Under the pieces are notes generated by a model that saw nothing but the letters and a program-made list of their open reading frames with translations, did not search any database and had not been told where the DNA came from. The translations under genes were made by a program, and so were the position numbers. From Larkinella sp. C7 (lineage in GTDB: Bacteria; Bacteroidota; Bacteroidia; Cytophagales; Spirosomataceae), in the NCBI RefSeq assembly GCF_006149005.1, contig NZ_VBSL01000002.1, positions 1 through 64,000 of the forward strand: a stretch of 64,000 nucleotides of DNA, given 5' to 3'. How positions within the stretch are numbered: position 1 is the first letter of the stretch; every line of letters starts with the position of its first letter. This document shows, piece by piece, positions 17,060-25,598 of the stretch.

Positions 17060-17353
17060 TTACACACTGGGCGCGTGCTCGGGAATCGCAATGCGCAAAC
17101 TGCGAAACACCTGATCCCGGACGTCAGCATCGGAGAGCAACGCGGCAACCTGTCCCGATACATTCAGCTTCTGGCAGAACAGCAGGGCTTCGTTGCCACT
17201 CATGGCCGAATTCGCCACCACCGTGTAGCAGCAGCCGGGAAGCATGGCAGCCAGGTGTTCGCCGGAAATGATGAGCATATTGATAACCTGATTGGTCGAA
17301 AAGAAACTTGGCCGGCAGCAACTGACCGTTTCTTTACCTGGAAGAAATGACAA
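17060..17353 (-). CDS. Hypothetical 97-aa protein downstream of Rad52-like gene
   Basis: No domain is recognised. The protein is hydrophobic in the middle (HLAAMLPGCCYTVVANSAMS) and Cys-rich for its size. It starts 3 bp after the Rad52-like stop codon on the same strand, which is the main reason to call it. A plus-strand ORF covers the same DNA but has no context. Confidence 0.5.
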   Translation of the reverse strand: MSFLPGKETVSCCRPSFFSTNQVINMLIISGEHLAAMLPGCCYTVVANSAMSGNEALLFCQKLNVSGQVAALLSDADVRDQVFRSLRIAIPEHAPSV

Positions 17354-17356
17354 GAA

Positions 17357-17893
17357 TTAGGCTGCAACCCGCAACTGCGGCTTTGGGGGTTGCAATCTTG
17401 AAATATGTTCTTCTTTGAGCACAATGACGTCCCGTTGCGGCTTACCGCTGTTGATAGAGTCAACGAGTGCGTCCAGTAGACGCGTCGCCCAGTCCGGAAT
17501 GTATTTACCACCTACTTCAATAAAAACCTTTGGAAAGTTATACAAACTCCGTCCCAACCCAAAATGTACAGCGGCCCTTTTCATGGCATCGGAAATGCCC
17601 CCTTTCACGGGTTCAATTGCGGTCCGGCTGGCTCCATCGGTTTTGCTGACCACTTCACCCGTTGCAAGCTTGACCGTAATGGTGCATAAAAAGCCACCCT
17701 CGACTTCTTTAATTTCATTGGTCCAGTTAGCCCAGCCGAACTGTTCATCGAACCGCTCCATCACCGACCGGTTATTGATGTAGGGGACAACAATCATTTT
17801 TGCCGGTTTATTGTCTTTGGATTCAATCAGAGTCTGGACCCGCCATTCAATATCGGCAGGTAGCAGAGGGGCAGTTAGTTTTGAAATGTCCAT
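17357..17893 (-). CDS. Rad52/Rad22-type single-strand annealing protein
   Basis: The 178-aa protein has the Rad52-family core: YINNRSVMERFDEQFGWANW, GGFLCTITVKL, SRTAIEPVKGGISDAMKRAAVHFGLGRSLYNFP, where the Lys/Arg-rich helix before GLGRSLY binds single-stranded DNA. Phage and plasmid proteins of this size (Sak/Rad52-like) anneal single strands and promote recombination as oligomeric rings. It follows the S24 regulator gene by 30 bp and sits in an operon with it, which suggests damage-induced expression. The start is close to the regulator's stop. Confidence 0.75.
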   Translation of the reverse strand: MDISKLTAPLLPADIEWRVQTLIESKDNKPAKMIVVPYINNRSVMERFDEQFGWANWTNEIKEVEGGFLCTITVKLATGEVVSKTDGASRTAIEPVKGGISDAMKRAAVHFGLGRSLYNFPKVFIEVGGKYIPDWATRLLDALVDSINSGKPQRDVIVLKEEHISRLQPPKPQLRVAA

Positions 17894-17923
17894 TGTGTTT
17901 ACTTGTTGTTTATTCCCAATTTA

Positions 17924-18775
17924 TCATTTCTGTACACTTTCTAAAAGTTTTCCCTGGCCGCGCTGAAGGTCAATCATTCCCTCGCTAAGCCGTCGCATTT
18001 CCGACAACAGAGTGCCAAGCGAAGGTTCCGGATCGGGGAATTCCCGGGAAATATACGAGTCGTACTTCCACAATTGCAGAATATCATCGTGGGCCATTTC
18101 GTAGGACTCGTAACTTGGGTTCAACGAGTGAAGGATCAATCGCCCGTTCGTGGACAGTTCATTGACTACTTTCTTTAAGACGATGCCTTCTTTGCTGATG
18201 ACGATGACTCCGCTTCCATCCTTGATGGTACCCCATTTTTCAATGTATTCGCCCACCACATACGAACCCGATGGAATCGGCAACATGGAATCTCCCTTGG
18301 TTGGAAACATCCGGTATTTGCGGCTTTTCGAAAGGAAGGGCAGCCGGAATCGGGGCAGTTCCGCAATAAAATCAATATCGTTGTAGCCTCCGCTACAGTA
18401 TCCCATGATGGCAGTAACCGGTACAAACTCGACATTTTCTTCATTGTCTTCGCCCACCGTACGAACTACTTCATGAATCTGCTGCGCCTGTCCGAACAGG
18501 TTGGTATTACCGCTTTTGAAAAGGTGATCGAGTTGGGTGGCTGATAAATTACCCAGGTTTTCATACAGCAGCGCATCCACGGTAACATTGTAAAATTTCG
18601 ATAACGTACCCGCCGTATCGATGGTGGGCATCGCTCCTTTTTCATACGAAATGAGGGAAGGTCGGCTAATCCCCAATGTAGAGGCTACTTCCCGTTGGGA
18701 AAGACCTCGATACTGTCTCAAAACCAATAGATTACCGGCCAGATACATACACGTTTCAGATTCCGTTAATGACAA
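17924..18775 (-). CDS. XRE-HTH/S24 (LexA-like) transcriptional regulator
   Basis: The N-terminal Cro/CI HTH (about 15-65) has GLSQREVASTLGISRPSLISYEKG. The C-terminal S24 domain has GDSM with the likely nucleophile Ser163 and a downstream VLKKVV carrying the catalytic Lys. Such proteins repress damage-response genes and self-cleave on RecA filaments. The position where the cleavage dipeptide is expected reads AIMGY, Met-Gly instead of the common Ala-Gly. It is divergent from the dinB-dnaE operon and probably controls both operons through the repeat array between them. Confidence 0.8.
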   Translation of the reverse strand: MSLTESETCMYLAGNLLVLRQYRGLSQREVASTLGISRPSLISYEKGAMPTIDTAGTLSKFYNVTVDALLYENLGNLSATQLDHLFKSGNTNLFGQAQQIHEVVRTVGEDNEENVEFVPVTAIMGYCSGGYNDIDFIAELPRFRLPFLSKSRKYRMFPTKGDSMLPIPSGSYVVGEYIEKWGTIKDGSGVIVISKEGIVLKKVVNELSTNGRLILHSLNPSYESYEMAHDDILQLWKYDSYISREFPDPEPSLGTLLSEMRRLSEGMIDLQRGQGKLLESVQK

Positions 18776-18806
18776 ACAAAGCTAAGAAGTTTTTATAAAA
18801 ATCCTA

Positions 18807-18951
18807 TCCTGTATGTCAGGATTCTTTACAATTGTAAACTGCCAAAATCCGGTTTAATTGTGTAAAAAACAGATTCCCGTAAAAAAAGTTAAGTATTCTG
18901 ACTTGGATATGTAAAAAATCCTGACATATATTTGTCAAAAATCCTGACATA
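18807..18951. promoter_or_regulatory. Operator array between S24 regulator and dinB
   Basis: The 193-bp divergent intergenic region holds a TCCTG-n5-CAGGA inverted repeat (18807-18821), a perfect 14-bp palindrome TTTACAATTGTAAA (18825-18838), and the 15-bp word AAAAATCCTGACATA twice in direct orientation (18914-18928 and 18937-18951), with TGACA-n6-TGTCA between. The shared TCCTGACA/TGTCAGGA half-site at both promoters suggests binding sites for the neighbouring regulator. Confidence 0.65.
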
Positions 18952-18968
18952 GTGTAATTCAATTTAAA

Positions 18969-20141
18969 ATGGTGGTTGAACGCAACATACTTCACCTGGA
19001 CCTCGACACCTTCTTCGTGTCGGTCGAGCGGTTGCGGCAACCGGAGCTGGTAGGCAAACCCATCATGGTCGGCGGATCTGGGGACCGGGGCGTTGTATCG
19101 GCCTGTTCGTACGAAACGAGAAAGTTTGGGGTCCGATCCGGCATGCCCATGCGCCTGGCCCGGCGGCTCTGTCCGGATGCATTAGTGCTTAAAGGTGACT
19201 ACGAAGCCTACGGCAAGTATTCCAGGTCCGTTACGGAAATCATTACCGAGCGGGCTCCTGTGGTGGAGAAGGCGTCGATTGATGAGTTCTATGTGGACAT
19301 GACAGGGATGGAAAAATTTGTCGGATGCCTGAAATGGTCGAAGGAACTGAAAAGCAAAATTGTCCGCGAAACTGGCTTATCGGTTAGTTGGGGATTATCC
19401 AACACCAAGACGGTCTCCAAGATAGCCGCCAATGAAAATAAGCCGGATGGGGCACTTTATATTCCTTCGACCGATGTCCAGCCGTTTCTCTGGAAATTGG
19501 ATGTCTCGAAGCTACCGGGAGTCGGCGAGAAGATGGCGCACACCCTCCGCTGCATGGGCGTCACCAAGCTGGGAACCCTGGCGCAAATTCCCCGTAAACT
19601 CATGGAGCGGACCTTTGGCAAAACCGGGCTGTTTCTCTGGGACCGCGCTAACGGTATCGACCCTTCTCCCGTACTGCCACACGATAAGCAGAAATCGATG
19701 TCGAAGGAGCTGACGTTCCAGACCGACACCACTGATGTTCAGATGCTCCAGGCAACCTTAAGCAGGATGGTGGAAGGTCTGGCCTACGACCTGCGAAAAG
19801 ACCGGTGGTGTGCGGGCAAGGTCACAGTCAAAATCCGCTACAGTGATTTTCAAACCTACACCCGGCAAATCACCATTCCGGCCACCTCGTCGGATCACCA
19901 GCTTACCCTGGCGGCCATCAAGATTTTCAATGCGCTTTACAACCGGCGGTTGCTGGTCCGGCTGGTGGGGGTCAGTGTCAGCAAGCTGGTGCGGGGAACC
20001 GAGCAGCTTGCGCTGTTTGATGCCAGCGGGGAGGTGGTCAAAACCCGGCTGCCCAACCTCTACCAGAAAACCGACCTCATCAAGTTGAAGCACGGTGAAA
20101 ACCGCATCGGACATGCCAACAGCTATCATTTGGGAATTTAA
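18969..20141 (+). CDS. dinB: Y-family DNA polymerase (DinB/Pol IV type)
   Basis: The 390-aa protein has LDLDTFFVSVE (Asp11, Asp13), the palm motif SIDEF (Asp105, Glu106), the helix-hairpin-helix segment KLPGVGEKMAHTL and a little-finger domain. Near the C-terminus it carries QLALF (346-350), a sliding-clamp binding motif. These residues support an active translesion polymerase. Length fits the DinB family. It is the first gene of a plus-strand operon with a YopX-like gene, a DnaE-type polymerase and two small genes, controlled from a shared region with an S24 regulator. It may fill the place of ImuB in an ImuA-ImuB-DnaE2 type mutasome. Confidence 0.9.
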   Translation: MVVERNILHLDLDTFFVSVERLRQPELVGKPIMVGGSGDRGVVSACSYETRKFGVRSGMPMRLARRLCPDALVLKGDYEAYGKYSRSVTEIITERAPVVEKASIDEFYVDMTGMEKFVGCLKWSKELKSKIVRETGLSVSWGLSNTKTVSKIAANENKPDGALYIPSTDVQPFLWKLDVSKLPGVGEKMAHTLRCMGVTKLGTLAQIPRKLMERTFGKTGLFLWDRANGIDPSPVLPHDKQKSMSKELTFQTDTTDVQMLQATLSRMVEGLAYDLRKDRWCAGKVTVKIRYSDFQTYTRQITIPATSSDHQLTLAAIKIFNALYNRRLLVRLVGVSVSKLVRGTEQLALFDASGEVVKTRLPNLYQKTDLIKLKHGENRIGHANSYHLGI

Positions 20142-20160
20142 CCGCTAAACGTCGCACATT

Positions 20161-20607
20161 ATGTCATTTGCCCTACACTGCCGCGTCTGGGATGTCCAGA
20201 ACCAAACCATGCATTACCTGTCATCCTTGTTAGCTCAGACGGAAGACTTCCAGGTCGTTTTGCTCGAAGATGCTCTGGTTCTGATCAACACCTTTAATTC
20301 CTCGGAGAAACGTCTGTACGAGGCTGGAACACCCTGGCGTCTGATGCTGTCGGTGGGTCAACCCGACCGGGACGGAACCCCGATTTATGACTATGACATC
20401 GTGGAAAGTGAAGGGTATTTATGGGTGGTCCAGAATCATCCGGACCGTTGTGGCTACAGCCTGTTCATGCCTAATTGCCTGGGGTTGCCACCGTTTCTGA
20501 CGCTTGACCGGGTGTTGGCGAGTAAAGTCAAGGTCGTAGGGAATTTCTTTGAGGACCCGCACCTGATTCTGGAGTTTCCGGACTCGCCGTATCAGCAGGC
20601 AGCCTAA
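20161..20607 (+). CDS. YopX-like protein in mutagenesis operon
   Basis: The 148-aa protein matches the YopX family in its core: DRDGTPIYDYDIVESEGYLW, and a C-terminal VVGNFFEDPHLI that corresponds to the 'IGNiyenPeLL' ending of YopX proteins. YopX is known only as a small phage/plasmid protein of unknown function. It lies 19 bp after dinB and 21 bp before the DnaE-type gene, so it occupies the place taken by ImuA-like genes in other mutagenesis cassettes. No RecA-like or SulA-like feature is visible. Confidence 0.65.
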   Translation: MSFALHCRVWDVQNQTMHYLSSLLAQTEDFQVVLLEDALVLINTFNSSEKRLYEAGTPWRLMLSVGQPDRDGTPIYDYDIVESEGYLWVVQNHPDRCGYSLFMPNCLGLPPFLTLDRVLASKVKVVGNFFEDPHLILEFPDSPYQQAA

Positions 20608-20628
20608 CCGCCAGACGGACGGAACACC

Positions 20629-23580
20629 ATGTATCTCAACGCCCATAGTTACTACAGCTTACGGTATGGCACCTTATCCCCCGAGGATCTGGTCAATCAG
20701 GCTGTGGCTATGGGCATTACGACGCTGGCACTGACGGATATCAACAATGTTTCGGGCATCTTCGAATTTGTCAAGTTCTGCCGCATGGCCGGTATTCAAC
20801 CTGTAGTGGGCGTTGAGTTTCGCAATCACAATGAACTGGTATATGTCTGTCTGGCGCGCAACACCGCGGGATTTGCCGAAATAAACCAACACCTGTCGAA
20901 CTGGTTAGTAGCCAGCAAAGACTTTCCGATTCGGGCACCCTCGTTTCAGCATGCCGTGGTGATTTATCCGTTGCACCGTCTCAATCACTTCACTGACTTG
21001 GCGGAGCATGAATTTGTGGGGATTCCGGCCGCCGGGATACCCCAACTGTACCGGTACCGCCAGAAGCTGAAACCCCACCAGGTAGTGGTTTTACAACCCA
21101 TGTCGTATGCGGACAAAACAGGTTTCAGCCTGCACCGCCTGTTGCGGTGCATTGCGCACAACTGCCTGCTTTCGAAGCTGGCCGAATACGAAACGGTGCT
21201 GGAAAACGAGTACATTCTTTCACCCCGGCAATTGGAAACCGCTTTTCAATCGTGGCCCCAGATTATTACCAATACCCGAGCGCTGCTGAATAGCTGTTCG
21301 TTCGGCTTTGATTTTGATACACCCAAAAACAAGAAACTATATACCCCCAGCAAGGAAGACGACATGGCTCTGCTGCGGAAACTGGCCGAGGATGGTTTGC
21401 GGGACCGTTATGGACCCGATCATCAGGAAGCCCGTCGGCGCGTCGAGGGGGAATTGAAAATCATCGACGATCTGGACTTTACCTCGTATTTTCTCATTAC
21501 CAGGGATATTATCAGTTATGCCCACGGGCGCGGGTATCACCACGTCGGGCGCGGATCGGGAGCTAATTCAATCGTAGCCTACTGCATGCAGATCACCGAT
21601 GTCGATCCGATCGCACTCGATTTATATTTCGAGCGGTTTATCAACCCCGGGCGCACGTCTCCACCCGATTTCGACATCGATTTTAGTTGGGACGAACGGG
21701 ATGAAATCATCGATTACGTCTTCAAGAAATACGGACGCCATCACGTTTGCCTGATGGCAAATTACGTCACGTTTCGGGACCGGGCCGCTTACCGTGAATT
21801 GGGGAAGGTATTTGGGCTTCCGAAGGCTGAGATTGATGCACTCGTTAAAGATCCCCGCTCCGCCCCGCCGAATCAGTACACCCGGTTCATTTTCCGCTAC
21901 GCTCCCCTGCTCGAAGATTTTCCCAACTACCTGAGCATTCACGCAGGCGGTATTCTGATCTCGGAATTACCGCTTTACCACTACACTGCGCTACAAATGA
22001 TGCCCAAAGGCTTCCCCATCTGCCAATTCGATATGCGGGTAGCCGAAGACATCGGCTTTGCGAAGTGGGATGTCTTGAGCCAAAGAGGACTGGGGCATAT
22101 CAAGGAAGCCGTCGATCTGGTACGCAAGAACCGGCAGATCAGCGTCGATATTCACCGCATTCAGGATTTTAAAGACGACGAAAACATCCGTCGGCAGTTG
22201 TTGTCCCACGAAACGATGGGTTGCTTTTACATTGAGTCGCCCGCGATGCGCCAATTGATCTGGAAACTTCAGGTGGCTGACTATCTGACGCTCGTGGCCG
22301 CATCATCGATCATCCGGCCGGGCGTCGCGTCGTCGGGCATGATGGCCGAATACGTCCGAAGGCACCACAACCCGGCGGATTATACCGCTGTCCATCCGAA
22401 GATGCAGGAGTTAATGGCCGAAACCTACGGGGTGATGATCTACCAGGAAGATGTCATCAAGGTGGCCCATCATTTCGCGGGTCTGACGCTGGGGGAAGCC
22501 GATATTCTGCGCCGGGCCATGAGTGGGAAATACCGCAGCAAAGGGGAGTTTGTCCGCATCGAGCAGAAGTTCTTTGCCAATTGCCGGGATTTAGGCTACA
22601 CCGACGAGGTGGCGCGCGAGGTCTGGCGGCAGATCCAGAGTTTTGGCGGTTACAGTTTCAGCAAAGCGCATTCGGCTTCTTTTGCCGTGGAGAGTTACCA
22701 GAGCCTTTTTTTGAAAACGTATTACCCGTTGGAATTTGCCGTGGCTGTAATTAACAACTTTGGCGGCTTTTACCGCACCGAGTTCTACGTGCACGAAGCC
22801 CGGCGGTGGGGGGCGCATATCGAAGCGCCCGATCTTGCATCTAGTGAGTACCTGACGCGTATTGAGGGACATACCATCTGGCTGGGGTTTGTCCACATCA
22901 AAGGGCTGGAAAAAACCGTGGTGCAGGAATTGCTGCAGCAGCGCCGACAGCAACCCTTTGCCAACTTGGACGATTTTACCCGGCGGGTTCCGGCGGGTCT
23001 GGAGCAGTTGATTATCCTGATCCGAACGGGCGTGTTTCGATCCTTTGGTTCCACCAAAAAAGAACTGCTGTGGATCGCCCATGCGCTGGTCAACAGTTAC
23101 GTGCAGCACGAGGGCATTCAGGAATTGTTCGCGCTGGAAGAAACCAACTGGTCGCTACCGGTTTTATGGCAGGATGAAATAGAAGACAGCTACGACGAGA
23201 TTGAATTGCTCGGTTTTCCGCTGCGATCCCCGTTCGACTTGCTGGCCTCGAAAGTGGTGGGTACCTCTGCCCGGCAATTGGCACAGCAGGAAGGACGGAT
23301 TGTTACACTGGTAGGGTATCTGATCACGCACAAACTCATCAGGACGAAGAATGGAAAGCCCATGACCTTCGGGTACTTTGTGGATTACGAAGGTCATTAT
23401 TTCGACACCACCCATTTCCCCCAAAGTCTGGAAAAATACCCGTACCGGGGTATGGGCATGTACCGCATCGAAGGCAAGGTGGTGGTCGATTTTGGTTGCC
23501 CTTCGGTAGAGGTACGGAAATTTGAGAAGCTGCCGGTAAAACCGGACCCGCGGGGTGGCACCGAGCTGTTTTTGAATTAA
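20629..23580 (+). CDS. DnaE-type DNA polymerase III alpha, short (DnaE2-like)
   Basis: The 983-aa protein is shorter than replicative DnaE (about 1160-1200). It has an N-terminal PHP domain whose metal motifs are degenerate (NAHSYYSL and ALTDIN, with Ile where His is usual), the polymerase core with VGRGSGANSIVAYC and PPDFDIDFSW (Asp347, Asp349, Asp351), a YQEDVIKVAHHFAG region, a helix-hairpin-helix-like zone and an OB-like C-terminus (RIVTLVGYLITHK). The normal alpha subunit must be encoded elsewhere, so this is probably an error-prone second copy, as in DnaE2 cassettes. No intein or frame break is seen. Confidence 0.85.
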   Translation: MYLNAHSYYSLRYGTLSPEDLVNQAVAMGITTLALTDINNVSGIFEFVKFCRMAGIQPVVGVEFRNHNELVYVCLARNTAGFAEINQHLSNWLVASKDFPIRAPSFQHAVVIYPLHRLNHFTDLAEHEFVGIPAAGIPQLYRYRQKLKPHQVVVLQPMSYADKTGFSLHRLLRCIAHNCLLSKLAEYETVLENEYILSPRQLETAFQSWPQIITNTRALLNSCSFGFDFDTPKNKKLYTPSKEDDMALLRKLAEDGLRDRYGPDHQEARRRVEGELKIIDDLDFTSYFLITRDIISYAHGRGYHHVGRGSGANSIVAYCMQITDVDPIALDLYFERFINPGRTSPPDFDIDFSWDERDEIIDYVFKKYGRHHVCLMANYVTFRDRAAYRELGKVFGLPKAEIDALVKDPRSAPPNQYTRFIFRYAPLLEDFPNYLSIHAGGILISELPLYHYTALQMMPKGFPICQFDMRVAEDIGFAKWDVLSQRGLGHIKEAVDLVRKNRQISVDIHRIQDFKDDENIRRQLLSHETMGCFYIESPAMRQLIWKLQVADYLTLVAASSIIRPGVASSGMMAEYVRRHHNPADYTAVHPKMQELMAETYGVMIYQEDVIKVAHHFAGLTLGEADILRRAMSGKYRSKGEFVRIEQKFFANCRDLGYTDEVAREVWRQIQSFGGYSFSKAHSASFAVESYQSLFLKTYYPLEFAVAVINNFGGFYRTEFYVHEARRWGAHIEAPDLASSEYLTRIEGHTIWLGFVHIKGLEKTVVQELLQQRRQQPFANLDDFTRRVPAGLEQLIILIRTGVFRSFGSTKKELLWIAHALVNSYVQHEGIQELFALEETNWSLPVLWQDEIEDSYDEIELLGFPLRSPFDLLASKVVGTSARQLAQQEGRIVTLVGYLITHKLIRTKNGKPMTFGYFVDYEGHYFDTTHFPQSLEKYPYRGMGMYRIEGKVVVDFGCPSVEVRKFEKLPVKPDPRGGTELFLN

Positions 23581-23613
23581 TTGACCCGTTCTTATCCCTC
23601 AATAATTCATGCC

Positions 23614-23907
23614 ATGTATCAGCAACTCTACGTTTATGCCGGACCCACCCGGAAGGCTTTCAGTTATGTCAGCGACGTGGAAGCCATCGACAAGTTTCCG
23701 GAAGATTGCTACGTTGGGTCGGTTTGGACCATTCAGCAACCGGATCAGGCCCTGCCCGGCCGGTTCGTGGTGGTTGACATTCCCATTATCTGGCAAACAA
23801 AAAGGAGCAACCAGGATCGGGTACCGCGAATTGAAATCTTTCTGGCACCGATTCAGGATCAGTGGCTTTACGGACCACCCGAGTTTCCGTTCCTTCGGGC
23901 AGCCTGA
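23614..23907 (+). CDS. Hypothetical 97-aa protein of mutagenesis operon
   Basis: The ATG at 23614 (MYQQLYVYAGPTRKAFSYV) gives a compact protein, and the frame upstream of it is not protein-like. No family is recognised. It is beta-rich (CYVGSVWTIQQ, RFVVVDIPIIWQ, PRIEIFLAPI) and ends in FRLRAA-like residues. It sits 33 bp after the DnaE-type gene and 21 bp before the TfoX-like gene, so it is probably co-expressed. Confidence 0.5.
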   Translation: MYQQLYVYAGPTRKAFSYVSDVEAIDKFPEDCYVGSVWTIQQPDQALPGRFVVVDIPIIWQTKRSNQDRVPRIEIFLAPIQDQWLYGPPEFPFLRAA

Positions 23908-23928
23908 AACAGGAAAGAACAGAAAGCA

Positions 23929-24276
23929 ATGGCTTACAACGAGAAATTAGCGAATCGCGTCCGGGAAGAACTAGCGAGTTTCCCGACGCTGGAGGAACAG
24001 ACGAAACGGGGTGGTTTATCGTTTCGCATCGATCACAAGCTGGTGGTGCATGTAAAAGACGATGAGTTGATGATCCGCTGTGAAAAAGAGATGACCGACG
24101 AGCTATCCGGTCGGCCCGGGGCCCGCCCGTATGTCATGAAGGGCCGACAGGTGATGAAAGGCTGGCTGTTGATTGATCCGGTTGGCACTTCTCGACAGGC
24201 CGACCTGACGGATTGGCTCATCATCACGCTAGCGGCTACCGCCAGAGCAAAAACCACTCGGAAGCGAGCGAAATAA
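23929..24276 (+). CDS. TfoX N-terminal domain protein
   Basis: The 115-aa protein shows the TfoX/Sxy N-domain pattern: a long helix (LANRVREELASF), LEEQTKRGGLSFRIDHKLVVHV, DDELMIRC, PGARPYVMKGRQVMKGWLLID and DLTDWLIITLAATARA. The domain is a small MmcQ/YjbR-like fold; these stand-alone copies have no established reaction. It ends the dinB operon. A basic tail (RAKTTRKRAK) could contact nucleic acid; that is inference. Confidence 0.75.
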   Translation: MAYNEKLANRVREELASFPTLEEQTKRGGLSFRIDHKLVVHVKDDELMIRCEKEMTDELSGRPGARPYVMKGRQVMKGWLLIDPVGTSRQADLTDWLIITLAATARAKTTRKRAK

Positions 24277-24486
24277 TTGACGATCATCACCGTGTAAAAG
24301 CTGATGGGATGTCTCCAGGAAGTGTCAGTTGAAGTCGTGATTGACACAAATATTCTTACCTACGATTTTGTAGTTACATTACATTTTATTAATTGCAGAT
24401 GATTTTAGTTCTCACTGGAACATTTTCTATCTAACCTAGACTGGATTAGAATCATACTGTTGATTAGACCTTTGACTTTCTTCAAT

Positions 24487-25341
24487 ATGGGCGTGTTTAT
24501 TCCAGCTAGATTCGGGTATTATAAAGAAATTGACTACAAAAATTTTGGTTTAGGTAGCATTAACGACATTGCAAAGTTTTTCAACTATAATCCCGACCAA
24601 TTCTACCTTTGCATGGGACCGCTGGATAGCGACTTTCAGGTTAAAAATGTGTGCATTGAGGTGTTTAGTGGTAAGATAATATTTGTTCTGGCTGACTCAA
24701 CGAAAGGGCCGCTTAAGCAATCTAAAGTCGATTATTTCATGAAAGAACATAACCTCAAGCGAATCTTTGATGGACCAGAGGTTGAGTCGATATTAACTTC
24801 AGGAATTGAAAACAAGACTTTAGATATCAATTTTTTATCAAGAGTACTAAAGCTAAAAGACCCCAGCCTTACTGGAGTATTTCATGCCAGTTCAATCGGG
24901 TTGAACCTGATATTTGAACAAGGCTACCTGACTGATTTTATGTCGTCTGATGGAATGAATAAATGGGCAAAGCTATGGTATCAGTTAAATCCCGCACTCA
25001 TCCGTGACTATGAACAACAAGCTATCAAGTTTTGGGGTAATAATCCAAGCCGAGTACTGTTTGAAATCAACGCTCAGGCCGAGGCATTAGGCGAGACTCC
25101 AGGTGCATTAAATAATCCTTTTTTGGAGCTTCACCGGACAGATTATGGCTTAATAGACTTTTGCATGTTGAATGTAAAACATCATAGTCGGCCTATCACG
25201 CATGATGAATTTTTAATTCTTAATCACGGACGGTTTATCCAATTGGATGAAAAAATGAAAGAGTATCGGGTAGGTCTGTTCACCTATCATTTCAATGAAG
25301 AGGGCGAACTCTTAAGAGATTTGGACGAATCTCAATCGTAA
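24487..25341 (+). CDS. Hypothetical 284-aa protein
   Basis: The ATG at 24487 (MGVFIPARFGYYKEIDYK) is preferred to the TTG at 24460. No domain is recognised. It is soluble, aromatic-rich and looks like two related alpha-beta halves. Lower GC than its neighbours suggests a separate origin. Its end overlaps the end of the convergent toxin gene by 10 bp. Confidence 0.45.
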   Translation: MGVFIPARFGYYKEIDYKNFGLGSINDIAKFFNYNPDQFYLCMGPLDSDFQVKNVCIEVFSGKIIFVLADSTKGPLKQSKVDYFMKEHNLKRIFDGPEVESILTSGIENKTLDINFLSRVLKLKDPSLTGVFHASSIGLNLIFEQGYLTDFMSSDGMNKWAKLWYQLNPALIRDYEQQAIKFWGNNPSRVLFEINAQAEALGETPGALNNPFLELHRTDYGLIDFCMLNVKHHSRPITHDEFLILNHGRFIQLDEKMKEYRVGLFTYHFNEEGELLRDLDESQS

Positions 25342-25598
25342 TGCCCTTTACAAGAGAAAACGTATATATAATTATCATCCACCTTGTAAACCAGTCGATG
25401 TTCGTCGTTTATTCGGCGTGACCAATACCCACTCAGGTCACCTTTAAGCGGTTCAGGTTTACCCCTACCCTCGAATGGCGACCGTAAACACTCATTTAAG
25501 AGTTCTGATAACTTAGCGATTAGTTTGGGTGAAACTTTGGAAAGTTCGGCCAGTTGGTTCAAGGCTTCAGGAGAAAAGTTGGCACTACGCGACTTCAT
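25332..25598 (-). CDS. Txe/YoeB-type mRNA interferase toxin
   Basis: From the Met at 25598 (MKSRSANFSPEALNQ) the protein is 88 aa, the usual YoeB length. It has GRGKPEPLKGDLSGYWSRRI with the conserved Glu and Arg, and ends in CKGHYD, matching the catalytic Arg, His and Tyr of YoeB. Such toxins cleave mRNA at the ribosomal A site. The start lies 14 bp inside the end of the upstream antitoxin gene, which fits type II toxin-antitoxin coupling. A longer start at 25622 exists but would overlap more. Confidence 0.85.
   Translation of the reverse strand: MKSRSANFSPEALNQLAELSKVSPKLIAKLSELLNECLRSPFEGRGKPEPLKGDLSGYWSRRINDEHRLVYKVDDNYIYVFSCKGHYD

Noticed and set aside
17012..17350. 112-aa plus-strand ORF
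   Set aside because: It is the antisense of the 97-aa gene that directly follows the Rad52-like gene; the minus-strand reading has better operon support.
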